From CAVXEH01 sp963805645 (GTDB lineage: Bacteria > Chloroflexota > Limnocylindria > QHBO01), in contig CAWDVA010000006.1 in assembly GCA_963805645.1 (NCBI GenBank), forward strand, positions 124,001 through 188,000: 64,000 nt of DNA, in the 5' to 3' direction. Of the stretch, positions 40,280 through 48,779 are shown in pieces. A program made the translations under genes and the position numbers. The notes beneath the pieces were generated by a model, which was given only the letters and a program-made list of their open reading frames with translations, was not told the DNA's origin and searched no databases. Within the stretch, counting starts at the first letter, position 1, and every line of letters starts with the position of its first letter.

Positions 40280-41287
40280 CGCACCACGCTGGAGCTGTTG
40301 GTGACGCGAGCGACGGTGCTCAGCTTGCATGGTCGCCTCAAGGAGGCAGCGGCCACCCTCATCGGCGCGGGGCAGCTGGCCGCTGCCGAGGGATACGTCG
40401 ACATCGAGACGCGCGCCCTCATCAACCTCGGGTTCGCCACGGCCGCCGATGACCCGCGGATGGGTCTGAAGGCGAGCCGGGAGGGTGCCGAGATCGCCTT
40501 GCGCATGGGTCTTCGGTCCTACCTGACCTACCTGGTGGGCAACGCGATCGAGAATGGCCTCCAGACGGGCGACTGGGACGACATCGAAGCACTCCTGGAT
40601 CGAGCGCTCGCCGTCGAGCTCGGCGACGACGCGGCGACGCACCTGCACTCCGGGAAGGCGGTGCTGGCGGCGATGCGAGGCGAGCCGTACCGCGACGCCC
40701 TCGATCAACTCAACAACATGCGAAACCTTGATGACCCGCAGGCACGGGCCGGCACCGCCGAGACCGAGGCGCGAATCTCGCTTGCCGAGGGCCGATACGA
40801 CCATGCCCTCGAGCGGATGAGGGCCGCGGCGGCCGAGTTCCGCCAGGGTGGCGGTATCACGCTCGCCACCATCGGCGGGCGCGCCGCCCTGTGGGCAGGC
40901 AACGCCACGCCCCCCGCGGACATCCTGCAGTGGATGGAGGGAGCGCCCGGACGGGTCATGGCCGCCATCCGTGTCGAGCTCTCCGCCGGCGTTGCCGCCC
41001 TGTCCGGCGATCGCTCGAGCGCCGTTGCCGGGTTCGTGGACGCCGTCCACGGATGGCGCGAGCTGGAGGTCGACTTCGAACGAGCCCTCTGCCAGGTCAC
41101 CCTGGTGGCGACCCTCGGACCCGGGCCGGATACCGTCGAGGCTGCCGCCGAGGCGCGGAAGACGTTCGAGAAGCTACGGGCACAGCCCTTCATCGATCGC
41201 CTCGATGAGATGCTGGCGCGGCGCGCGGGTGGAGCGACCCCACGGGCGGGTTCGCGCTCGGCGGCCGAGCAGATCTCCCGCACGTAG
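40280..41287 (+). pseudogene. TPR C-terminal remnant of a cyclase/ATPase-TPR regulator (5'-truncated)
   Basis: The frame from about 40280 reads LELLVTRATVLSLHGRLKEA and continues with helical repeats to RKTFEKLRAQPFIDRLDEML, the characteristic C-terminal TPR stretch of large adenylate cyclase/ATPase-TPR proteins. The cyclase and P-loop modules are missing and the sequence begins 27 bases after the aminotransferase stop. A GTG at 40301 could still give a free 328-residue TPR protein, so it may be expressed. It is not a duplicate of the intact relative at 2-5 kb, which ends differently. Confidence 0.6.
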
Positions 41288-41317
41288 CGGGCAAGCGCAT
41301 CCCGAGCGCCGCAGGGG

Positions 41318-41323
41318 GACAAT
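41318..41323 (+). promoter_or_regulatory. -10-like hexamer GACAAT before a 11-codon leader ORF
   Basis: GACAAT-CTCACC-ATG: the hexamer lies six bases before the ATG at 41330, which opens a very short frame coupled to the cation transporter gene. Confidence 0.4.
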
Positions 41324-41329
41324 CTCACC

Positions 41330-41365
41330 ATGATCGATGCCCGCTGCACGGGCGTGGCCGCATGA
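41330..41365 (+). CDS. Leader peptide (11 aa) coupled to the cation diffusion facilitator gene
   Basis: The ATG at 41330 opens MIDARCTGVAA and stops at TGA (41363-41365), overlapping the transporter's ATG (41362) as ATGA in another frame. Its GACAAT -10-like element six bases upstream fits a leaderless mRNA, so ribosomes would translate this peptide first and then restart on the transporter gene. The peptide has one Cys, one Asp and one Arg. No ribosome binding site exists for the transporter itself other than this coupling. Confidence 0.4.
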   Translation: MIDARCTGVAA

Positions 41366-42270
41366 GACGAGCCGGCCATCCCACCGGTCCGGGGTCCACG
41401 GCTGCCGCCGGCGCCCCGCGCCTCGTCGCGGTGCTGGTCCTCGTCCTGGCCTTCATGGCGGTCGAGGTGGCCGGCGGCCTCGCCGCGAACAGCCTGGCGC
41501 TGCTGGCCAACGCCGGCCACATGCTGACCGACGCCGCCGGCATGGTCCTCGCGCTGCTCGCCATCTGGTTCGCCCGCCGCCCGGCGACCGCGGACAAGAC
41601 GTACGGCTACTTCCGGGTCGAAATCTTCGCGGCGGCCATCAACGGAATGGTGCTGCTGGCCGTCTCCGCGTTCATCGGCTACGAGGCCATCCGCCGCCTC
41701 GGTTCTCCGGCGGAGGTGACTGGCACGCCGATGCTCGCCATCGCGGCGCTGGGCCTGGTGGTGACCGGCGTCTCGGTCCGGCTCCTGCACGGCGGAGCCC
41801 GCCACAGCCTGAACCTGCGGGCCGCGTACCTCGAGGTCCTCGGCGACCTCCTGGGAGCCGTGGCCGTGATCGTTGCCGGCGTGGTCGTCCTGGCCACCGG
41901 CTGGACACCCATCGATCCCATCGCGTCCCTGGCCATCGCGCTCCTCATCCTGCCCCGCGTCTGGAGCCTGCTGCGCGACGCGGTGGACATCCTCCTGCAG
42001 GCCGCGCCACGCGGCGTTGACCTCGACGAAGTGCGGGCCCACGTCCTGGAGGCATCCGACGTGCTCGACGTCCACGACCTCCACGCCTGGACGCTGACCT
42101 CGGGCATCAACGTGGTCTCCGCCCACGTCGTCGTCACCACCGATGCCGACACGACCCGGGTCCTCGACGAGCTGTGCGGCTGCCTGGCCGAGGACTTCGA
42201 CATGGAGCATTCCACGATCCAGCTGGAGCGGGTCGACCGGCGACAGGTGGAGCAGGCGACCCACCCCTGA
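41362..42270 (+). CDS. Cation diffusion facilitator family transporter (CzcD/ZitB type)
   Basis: A 302-residue protein with six membrane helices and a C-terminal cytoplasmic domain. NAGHMLTDAAGMVLAL in helix 2 carries the HxxxD zinc site, and AAYLEVLGDLLGAV in helix 5 carries its partner (family HxxxD, here ExxxD). The C-terminal ferredoxin-like domain contains DVLDVHDLHAWTLTSG. Expected role: efflux of Zn2+ or a similar cation in exchange for protons. The ATG overlaps the stop of an 11-codon leader frame. Confidence 0.9.
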   Translation: MRRAGHPTGPGSTAAAGAPRLVAVLVLVLAFMAVEVAGGLAANSLALLANAGHMLTDAAGMVLALLAIWFARRPATADKTYGYFRVEIFAAAINGMVLLAVSAFIGYEAIRRLGSPAEVTGTPMLAIAALGLVVTGVSVRLLHGGARHSLNLRAAYLEVLGDLLGAVAVIVAGVVVLATGWTPIDPIASLAIALLILPRVWSLLRDAVDILLQAAPRGVDLDEVRAHVLEASDVLDVHDLHAWTLTSGINVVSAHVVVTTDADTTRVLDELCGCLAEDFDMEHSTIQLERVDRRQVEQATHP

Positions 42271-42284
42271 CGCCCCCATCGGCC

Positions 42285-42290
42285 TACCCT
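42285..42290 (+). promoter_or_regulatory. -10-like hexamer TACCCT, 8 bases before the MFS GTG
   Basis: TACCCT-TGTCAGCC-GTG; identical hexamer and spacing to the EamA gene at 4962. It supports 42299 as the start. Confidence 0.45.
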
Positions 42291-42298
42291 TGTCAGCC

Positions 42299-43699
42299 GT
42301 GCGAACGATCGACCGCAAGTGGCTGATCCTGTCGAGCGTCTCGCTGGGGACGTTCATGGCGACGCTCGACGGGAGCATCGTCAACATCTCCCTTCCCAAG
42401 ATCCAGGGTGCCTTCGGCATCGGGATCTCGACGGTCGAGTGGGTCTCGGTGGGCTACCTGCTGGTGGTGGGCGGCTTCCTGCTGCCGTTCGGGCGCCTGG
42501 GCGAGATCCTCACCTTCAAGCGCGTCTACCTCGCCGGGTTCGTGCTCTTCACCCTGGCCAGCGTGCTGTGCGGCCTGGCCCCCGGCGCGGGGTGGCTCAT
42601 CGCGTTCCGCGCCATCCAGGGCATCGGCGCGGCCATGTTGCAGGCCATGGGGCCGGCCATCGTGGCCCACACCTTTGGGCCCGGTGAGCGCGGGCGTGCG
42701 CTGGGCCTCAACGCCGTCAGCGTGTCCATAGGCCTGAGCGTGGGGCCGGCCCTTGGCGGGCTGCTCACCGAGCTGGGCACCTGGCGGGCGATCTTCTTCG
42801 TCAACGCGCCGGTCGGCCTGCTGGCCGTCCTGTGGGCCAACCGCATCCTCCCCGAGGAGGATGCCGCAGAGCACGTCTCGTTCGACCTGCTGGGCGCGGC
42901 GCTCTCGAGCATTGGCCTGCTGGGCCTGCTCCTGGCCCTCAGCCAGGGCCAGGGCTGGGGCTGGGCAAGCCCGCTGGTGCTCGCGCTGCTGGCGGTCTTC
43001 GCGGTCTGCGCGGTCGCCTTCGGGATCGTGGAGACTCGCGCCCGCCACCCCATGCTCGACCTGCACCTCTTCCGGATCCGCCCGTTCGCGGTGGGCAACC
43101 TCAGCGTGGTGGTGGCCTTCATCGGCCTCTTCACCGCTACCTTCCTGCTGCCCTTCTTCCTGGAGAACGGCGAGCATCTGTCGCCGCTGCAGGCCGGGTT
43201 GCTGCTGACGCCGATTCCCATCACCCAGGCGGTGGTGGCGCCTTTCAGCGGCGCGCTCTCCGACCGCATCGGGCAACGGGTGCCGGCCTCGGCGGGGATG
43301 GCCATGCTGGTCGCCGGCCTCGTGAGCCTGGCCCTCCTGCCCGCCACCTTCGAGACGGGTGACCTGATCTGGAGGCTGGTGCTGGTGGGTCTCGGGATGG
43401 GCCTCTTCATGAGCCCGAACAGCAGCGCCGTCCTGGGCTCCGTCCCCCGGCCCCGGATCGGCACCGCCTCGGGAACCCTGGCGCAGATGCGCATCGATGG
43501 GCAGGCCCTGGGCATCGCCCTGAGCAGCGCCGTGGTGGCCATCCGCCTCCCCGTCCACGCGGCCAGCGTCGGCCAGGCCCAGGGATTGGTCCTGGCGATC
43601 CACGACGCGTTCGGAATCGCGGCGCTGATCGCCGCCATCGGCATCGTCGCCAGCTTCTTCGGCGGGTCGGTCCGCGAGGATCCTAGACAGGACGGCTAG
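42299..43699 (+). CDS. MFS transporter, DHA2 (14-helix) drug-efflux type
   Basis: A 466-residue transporter with about fourteen hydrophobic segments. Motifs include TFMATLDGSIVNISLPKIQ (motif D1 of the 14-TMS group), FGRLGEILTFKRVYLAGFVL, FRAIQGIGAAMLQAMGPAI and GLSVGPALGGLLTEL (antiporter motif C). Expected role is proton-coupled export of drugs or hydrophobic compounds. The GTG at 42299 fits the -10-like element; the stop shares a CTAG with the convergent PAP2 gene. Confidence 0.9.
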   Translation: MRTIDRKWLILSSVSLGTFMATLDGSIVNISLPKIQGAFGIGISTVEWVSVGYLLVVGGFLLPFGRLGEILTFKRVYLAGFVLFTLASVLCGLAPGAGWLIAFRAIQGIGAAMLQAMGPAIVAHTFGPGERGRALGLNAVSVSIGLSVGPALGGLLTELGTWRAIFFVNAPVGLLAVLWANRILPEEDAAEHVSFDLLGAALSSIGLLGLLLALSQGQGWGWASPLVLALLAVFAVCAVAFGIVETRARHPMLDLHLFRIRPFAVGNLSVVVAFIGLFTATFLLPFFLENGEHLSPLQAGLLLTPIPITQAVVAPFSGALSDRIGQRVPASAGMAMLVAGLVSLALLPATFETGDLIWRLVLVGLGMGLFMSPNSSAVLGSVPRPRIGTASGTLAQMRIDGQALGIALSSAVVAIRLPVHAASVGQAQGLVLAIHDAFGIAALIAAIGIVASFFGGSVREDPRQDG

Positions 43700-44661
43700 G
43701 TGGCCTCCCACTGGCGGCCCAGGACACCCCGGATCCGCTCCCCGAGGGCCGACCACGGCAGGCGCACAAGCAGGTACCCGGCCAGGGCGTAGGCGGTTCC
43801 GACGATGAGGTCGACCACGAAGTGGTGCCCCAGGTACACCGTTGCGAACCAGATGGCCAGGACCATTGGCGACCAGGCCAGGGCGTGCCAGCGCGACCGC
43901 TCGCGGAGGAAGAGGAGGACGATCACCGGGTAGGCCGCGTGCATGGATGGGAAGGCGGCGAACGGGTTCCCCAGGAGGTGGACGTAGGCCGATGCCGGCG
44001 CGCTCCACCCCAGGCTCCGGCTGACCTCGGCCATCACGTCGGTGACGGGCAGCGGGCTGCCACCCAGGATCGTGAAGCGGGGCGGGGCGACCGGGAACAG
44101 GACGAAGGTGAAGAAGGCGGCGAAGCTGACCACCACCAGGGTGACCGCGAAGCGATAGTAGCGAGCACGATCACCGCGCCACAGCCAGACCGCGAACAGC
44201 ACCGGGTAGACAAAGTGGGCGAGGTAGACGGCCGACATCAATACGTCGAGCGGGGTCACGAGCCCGGGGATGCGGAGCACGTCCTGCACCGCGACGGCAG
44301 GGATGATCCCGCCTGCCAGCGAGCGCTCGATTCCCACGATCGTGTCCGCCGGCACCAGCCGGCCGATATCGGTGGTGATCCCGCGCTGGGCCTCCCAGCC
44401 GAGCAGGACGATGAGCAGCGGTCCCCAATCGCGCACGAACGGGATGCCGCGCGCGAGGAGAAGCACCCCGATGCCCCCCAGCAGGAGCAGCACGTCGGGA
44501 CCCAGGACGCTGCCGGCATTGAGCATCGCCACGAGGATGAACGCCACGTAGATCGTCACGAGCCACGTGGTCACCCACGTCAGCGTGCTCGCGCCAGCCG
44601 CCGCCACGCCGGACGCCAGGCTCCCCTGTGGGTTGCGCGTCGCCCGCGCCTCCCCCGTCAC
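43696..44661 (-). CDS. PAP2-superfamily membrane phosphatase/phosphotransferase
   Basis: A 321-residue protein with about seven membrane helices. Catalytic motifs are PFAAFPSMHAAYPVI (motif 2) and YLGHHFVVDLIVG (motif 3); motif 1 near FPVAPPRF is looser, as in the inositol-phosphoceramide-synthase-like PAP2 group. It should act on lipid phosphates at the outer membrane face. GTG start. Confidence 0.85.
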   Translation of the reverse strand: MTGEARATRNPQGSLASGVAAAGASTLTWVTTWLVTIYVAFILVAMLNAGSVLGPDVLLLLGGIGVLLLARGIPFVRDWGPLLIVLLGWEAQRGITTDIGRLVPADTIVGIERSLAGGIIPAVAVQDVLRIPGLVTPLDVLMSAVYLAHFVYPVLFAVWLWRGDRARYYRFAVTLVVVSFAAFFTFVLFPVAPPRFTILGGSPLPVTDVMAEVSRSLGWSAPASAYVHLLGNPFAAFPSMHAAYPVIVLLFLRERSRWHALAWSPMVLAIWFATVYLGHHFVVDLIVGTAYALAGYLLVRLPWSALGERIRGVLGRQWEAT

Positions 44662-44766
44662 CGGGCGCCGGCTCCGGCCGCAGATCGGCAGCCTGCCGGG
44701 TTCGCCATCCGCTGATTCTACGGTACGTGGGTACCCCCCTCGGAGAGCCGGAGGTCCCGATCCGGC

Positions 44767-45477
44767 CTAGCGGGTCGCCTGCAGGCAGCGCAGGGACGCC
44801 CGTGCCGTGGCGGCCGGCACCGCAATCCGCGCTGAGCGGTTCGTCCACCAGGTAGCGCGGGGTGGGCCGCCGACCTCACTGACGACCGCAACCGCGCCCA
44901 GCCGCAGGTACCGCGCGTAGAAGCCGCGTGCGCTGTCGTGGCCTGCGTGGGCAAAGAACGCCTCGTCCTTCCCGTCGGCACGGTCACGGAGCAGCCGAAC
45001 TGCCGCAGCGACGTCGACCGCATCCGCGGGAACGTCGGGGGCCGAGACGACGAGCGCGTTCGGCGCCCCGGACGGCAGCTGGCGGAGCTTCGCCAGCAGG
45101 ACACCCGCGAGGGAACTCGCTCCGGGATCACGCTGGAGACGGGTCACCTCAACATTCACCGGCCGCTCGGCACGGTAGGTGGCGGTGAAGTCCGGACCGC
45201 CACGACCGGATCCATACCCTTCGTATTCCAGGGACAGGCGCCGGTCTGCGAGCAGGAGGGCGGCAACCCGGAGCTCGGCCCGCACTCCCGCCCTGGCGTC
45301 GCCGGTGGAGGCACCGCGCAGCTTCTTGCGGATCTTGTCGCGGTGAGCCTCGACGAAGGAGCGGAACCCGGGGGATGCCGACACCCAGGTGAGCAGCTCG
45401 ACGGCGAGCGGATCATCGTCGGCACCGTCGAACAGGTCCGCGACCAGCCGGCCGACCCGGGTATCTCTTCGCGCCAT
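44767..45477 (-). CDS. Hypothetical protein with possible PD-(D/E)XK nuclease-like core
   Basis: A 236-residue protein. The central part reads RAELRVAALLLADRRLSLEY, then GPDFTATY, then NVEVTRLQRDP. This spacing (helix with Glu, then GxDF, then strand with ExT) resembles the PD-(D/E)XK fold, with ExT in place of ExK. The C-terminal third has alternating strands and helices. TAGCCT lies six bases before the ATG, a leaderless start. No methyltransferase or toxin partner is adjacent. The function is not known and the fold call is tentative. Confidence 0.5.
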   Translation of the reverse strand: MARRDTRVGRLVADLFDGADDDPLAVELLTWVSASPGFRSFVEAHRDKIRKKLRGASTGDARAGVRAELRVAALLLADRRLSLEYEGYGSGRGGPDFTATYRAERPVNVEVTRLQRDPGASSLAGVLLAKLRQLPSGAPNALVVSAPDVPADAVDVAAAVRLLRDRADGKDEAFFAHAGHDSARGFYARYLRLGAVAVVSEVGGPPRATWWTNRSARIAVPAATARASLRCLQATR

Positions 45478-45542
45478 GCGGCAAGGCTAGCCGACGCCTC
45501 GTGGGCCGAGGTGGCGCGGAGCGAGCCGACCGTCAGGTCGGC

Positions 45543-46076
45543 TCAGGTGTCGCTCACCACCGCCTGGGGCAGCGCTGTGCACCGGTCGCAGCCTCGGGCG
45601 AGCTGGCGCAGGCGGTAGGCCAGGGTAGCCACCAGGAAGACCAGTGAGACGATCCCGATGATGGGCTGGATGGGCGCGAAGATGGTCAACGCACCGGACG
45701 TTCCCAGGGCGAGCAGCACGAGCTTGTTGCAGACCGGGCAGCCGATGGCGAAGAAGACCGCGATCCCACCGAGGCCCAGGCGGACCTCCTCGCCGCGCGC
45801 ATGGTCGGACGAATGGGGTCGCACCGCGTAAGTGGCCAGCACCAGGCCGAACAGCGGAGCCGAGGCCAGCCAGATCGCCACGTCGGAAGGCCGGACGGGC
45901 ACGGTCCGCCCGAACACCGGGTTGGGAATGATCGCGCTCGGCAGGCCAAGGACGAGGAGGGTCAGCAGCGCCCCGCCCAGGGCGGCAGCCCAGAACCGCG
46001 GCATCCGGATGAACGACAGCAGGGTGGCGCCGGCCGATGGCCGGGCAACGATCGCCATGACCGGTGCGTCGTTCAT
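45543..46076 (-). CDS. Membrane protein with CPVC motif
   Basis: A 177-residue protein with about four hydrophobic helices. AIGCPVCNKLVLLALG in the middle has a thioredoxin-like CxxC inside a membrane segment, and RGCDRCTAL near the C-terminus gives a second CxxC. Metal transport proteins of the mercury type and thiol-handling membrane proteins share this arrangement, but I cannot assign a family. GGAGG lies close before the ATG at 46076. The neighbouring gene upstream on the same strand is a rhodanese. Confidence 0.65.
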   Translation of the reverse strand: MNDAPVMAIVARPSAGATLLSFIRMPRFWAAALGGALLTLLVLGLPSAIIPNPVFGRTVPVRPSDVAIWLASAPLFGLVLATYAVRPHSSDHARGEEVRLGLGGIAVFFAIGCPVCNKLVLLALGTSGALTIFAPIQPIIGIVSLVFLVATLAYRLRQLARGCDRCTALPQAVVSDT

Positions 46077-46173
46077 GGAACCTCCGGGGCACGAGCTGCC
46101 GTCTTGGTGGGCCGCCCCACTGTAACGGCGCAACGCGGCCGCTGTCCTCGCGCCGCCCACTGGCGCCGGGTGA

Positions 46174-46572
46174 CTAGGTTCCCGGGCCTCTCGCCACGGG
46201 CAGCCCGGATGCCTGCCACGCCTCGAATCCGCCGACGACATCGGTCGCGCGCGCGAAGCCGATCTGCCGGAGCGTGGCGGCCGCAAGGCTGGAGCTGTAG
46301 CCGTGGGCGCAGAGCAGGATGACCTGCCGATCCGGGTCGGAGAGCTCCGGGTCGTCGTACCCGGAGGCCGGGTCCAGGCGCCAGTACAGGACCGACAGCG
46401 GGACGTGCACCGATCCGGGCACGGTTCCGTCTGCCTCGCGCAGCTCGGCACAGCGCGTGTCGACGAGCAGGGCGCCGCGCTCGACGGCGGCAAGCGCCGC
46501 CGCGGGCTCCAGCCTGTCCAGCCCGTCCCGCGCGCTCGCGAGCAGGTCGTTCACCGTCCGGCGATCTCGCAT
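46174..46572 (-). CDS. Rhodanese-domain protein (single domain)
   Basis: A 132-residue sulfurtransferase domain. LVDTRCAELREADGTVPGSV is the N-terminal rhodanese motif, and the active-site loop is ILLCAHGYSSSLAAATL with the catalytic Cys. It moves sulfane sulfur between thiols. It lies upstream of the CPVC membrane protein on the same strand, 97 bases apart, and may act with it. Confidence 0.87.
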   Translation of the reverse strand: MRDRRTVNDLLASARDGLDRLEPAAALAAVERGALLVDTRCAELREADGTVPGSVHVPLSVLYWRLDPASGYDDPELSDPDRQVILLCAHGYSSSLAAATLRQIGFARATDVVGGFEAWQASGLPVARGPGT

Positions 46573-46702
46573 GGTGCGGAGAGATTCTCCCCCGCCGGTC
46601 AATGGATCAGCGAGAGAGGCGTCAACGCCACAGTCGCCTCCAGGAGACCACCGGGCTGGATGACCGGTACCGGCACCGCGGACCAGGCAGCTGCCGCGCC
46701 GT

Positions 46703-47179
46703 TCAGACCTTGCGCGGAACGGACCCGGTCAGGGTGAAGACGAACCGCATGGCCTTGTGGCCGAAATCGGCTGCGGGTTCGAACATGCATGGGCAGCCAC
46801 CGGCAATGACCGTGATCCCGTGCTGGCGACCGTACTCCGCGGCCGATGGCGAAACGCTGCCTCCTCCAGGCCCGCGGTGCATCCAGGCGTACCGGATGCC
46901 GAGCGACACGCACTCCCTGATCGTCGCCTCGGCACGCTCCGGCTGCGTGCCGATGACCACCGCATCGACCCCGCCCGGTATCGCCGCCAGGTTCGGGTAG
47001 CAGAGACCGCCTTCCACCTCGGTCGCGTTCGGATTGACCGCGAACACCTCGTAGCCGCGCTCGCGCAGCCGCCGGAACACCGTGTTGCTGCCGTGGCCAC
47101 CCGGTGTCCGGGACACCCCGGTCACCGCCACACGCTTGTTGGCGAGGAACTCGCTCGCTGCCGCGCCGATGCCCACCAC
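46703..47179 (-). CDS. CoA-binding protein (CoA_binding_2 type)
   Basis: A 158-residue Rossmann-fold protein. KRVAVTGVSRTPGGHGSNTV is the nucleotide loop, followed by YEVFAVNPNATEVEGGLCYP and DAVVIGTQPERAEATIREC, as in the YccU/CoA_binding_2 family. Role unknown; such proteins bind CoA and may regulate acylation. GTG start. Confidence 0.83.
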   Translation of the reverse strand: MVGIGAAASEFLANKRVAVTGVSRTPGGHGSNTVFRRLRERGYEVFAVNPNATEVEGGLCYPNLAAIPGGVDAVVIGTQPERAEATIRECVSLGIRYAWMHRGPGGGSVSPSAAEYGRQHGITVIAGGCPCMFEPAADFGHKAMRFVFTLTGSVPRKV

Positions 47180-47343
47180 CTGCCCAATCCTCCGTCCTGA
47201 TTGCCTGCGCGGCCCAGCCTGCCGCGCGCGCCGTCCTCCGGCCAGAGCCGAACGGTCCCGGCGAGGCGTACCGATGGTCCGAGATCCGGATCGCGGTCAG
47301 CGTGTCGAGCCGGCTCCCGTGAAGGGCTTCGCGGGCGAGGCGC

Positions 47344-47829
47344 TCAGGCGAGCGCAGCGGGACGGAAGGCGATGAGCGGAAGTTGGTCGACCAGTCGTTC
47401 GCGCGCCTCCGGGGACCCGTCGTAGCGCCAGCCGACAAGCCGGCTCAGGACGCCGCGCACCAGGGACCTGGGCAGGCCGCTGTGGCCCTCGTACCACTGG
47501 AGCGCCTCCTGCGCCTCCGTGGATTCGAGCCGCCGACAGGCCGGCGCGTACCGCTCGCGACCGATCCACACCTCGCGGGCCAGGCCGGCCTCCACGTTGT
47601 ACAGCCACTGGGTCTTCGTGCCCCAACCGGCGGCCACGATGGCCTCGTGCCGGGCCGCGTCGTAGCGAACGACCTCCAGCGGCGTCTCACGGCGCTTGCC
47701 GGATCGCCGCCCATCGTGGACGAGAAGCAGGAACCGGTGGCCGAACAGGAAGCCCAGGTGGGCGTGGAACAGGTAGCGCGGGAGTCCCAGGAGCCAGCCC
47801 AGGATCCCCTTGGGTGGAGAAGGCTGCAT
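47344..47829 (-). CDS. Nitroreductase-family deazaflavin (F420)-dependent oxidoreductase, Ddn type
   Basis: A 161-residue split-barrel protein with VHDGRRSGKRRETPLEVV, IVAAGWGTKTQWLYNVEAG and VWIGRERY, the pattern of the Ddn/F420-binding family. It implies that the organism makes or acquires F420. It should reduce quinone-like or nitro compounds. It stands alone, with no F420 synthesis genes nearby. Confidence 0.82.
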   Translation of the reverse strand: MQPSPPKGILGWLLGLPRYLFHAHLGFLFGHRFLLLVHDGRRSGKRRETPLEVVRYDAARHEAIVAAGWGTKTQWLYNVEAGLAREVWIGRERYAPACRRLESTEAQEALQWYEGHSGLPRSLVRGVLSRLVGWRYDGSPEARERLVDQLPLIAFRPAALA

Positions 47830-47932
47830 GGTCCCATGCTCCCGCCGCCCGGCCGTTCACGCCAGAGCCCGATGGCACCTTCAGCCCGGTCGGATGGCCG
47901 TCTGGACGGGGAGGATCAGCCGGGTGGGTGTG

Positions 47933-48394
47933 TCATGCGCGGTCGGCGTACCGATCGATGTACTCGTGGTAGTCGGGCAGCCGACGGACGTAGTCCCCCG
48001 TCATGAGCGGCGACGAGATCATGAGGTCAGCCGATGCGCGGTTGCAGGCGACGGGGACGTTCCACACCACCGCCAGGCGCAGAAGCGCCTTCACGTCGGT
48101 GTCGTGCGGCTGCGGTTCGAGCGGATCCCAGAAGAAGACGAGGAAATCGACATCCCCGTCCGCGATGAGCGAGCCGAGCTGCTGGTCACCGCCGAGCGGG
48201 CCGCTCTTGAGCTTCTGGACCGGCATATCGAGCTCTTCCTCGATGCGCATGCCGGTCGTCCCGGTCGCGACGAGGAAGTGTCCGTCAAGCATGGCGCGGT
48301 TGAAGCGCGCCCATTCGATGAGGTCGGCCTTCATGTTGTCATGGGCAACGAGCCCGATCGTCTTGCGGGGGCTGATCTTCTGGTCCATCGTCAT
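47933..48394 (-). CDS. mgsA: Methylglyoxal synthase
   Basis: A 153-residue enzyme, the usual family length (about 152), converting dihydroxyacetone phosphate to methylglyoxal plus phosphate. The phosphate-binding loop is VATGTTGMRIEEEL, KSGPLGGDQQLGSLI holds the conserved PLGGDQ, and FFWDPLEPQPHDTDVKALLR contains the catalytic D and H residues. The ATG at 48394 starts the MTMDQKISPRK sequence. This is a bypass of lower glycolysis under phosphate limitation. Confidence 0.94.
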   Translation of the reverse strand: MTMDQKISPRKTIGLVAHDNMKADLIEWARFNRAMLDGHFLVATGTTGMRIEEELDMPVQKLKSGPLGGDQQLGSLIADGDVDFLVFFWDPLEPQPHDTDVKALLRLAVVWNVPVACNRASADLMISSPLMTGDYVRRLPDYHEYIDRYADRA

Positions 48395-48621
48395 GTTCTC
48401 GTGCGGGTTGCGATCCGCGTCGCCGTGCCCTACGCGCGGTGCATCGCAATCGTAGCCACCGAGGTTCAAACGGATACGGGAGTCCTCAGCCAGACCGCGG
48501 ATAGGTCCGCTCGTCGCGATTCTCGGCGGCGCGACCCCGGCGCCAGACCCCAACCGTGACGACCAGCGCCGCCACCCTCGTCGCCGGTGTCGTGCGACGG
48601 ATGCCCACGATGTCAGGTGAT

Positions 48622-48696
48622 TGGCTGGGGCGGAAGGATTCGAACCTTCGATCTCCTGATCCAGAGTCAGGCGCCTTACCGCTTGGCCACGCCCCA
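48622..48696 (-). tRNA. tRNA-Gln (anticodon CTG)
   Basis: Reverse strand TGGGGCGTGGCCAAGCGG opens the tRNA; the anticodon stem-loop is CCTGA-CTCTGGA-TCAGG, giving CTG; the T loop is GTTCGAATC; the acceptor closes with CGCCCCA, discriminator G and an encoded CCA. 75 bases with CCA. A typical bacterial glutamine tRNA. Confidence 0.93.
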
Positions 48697-48779
48697 GCGT
48701 GAACGCCCGAGGATTCTACCGAAGCCAAGACCGATCGTCGTGGCCACGCAGGGGGGCTTTCGACGAACCACCGCAGGGT

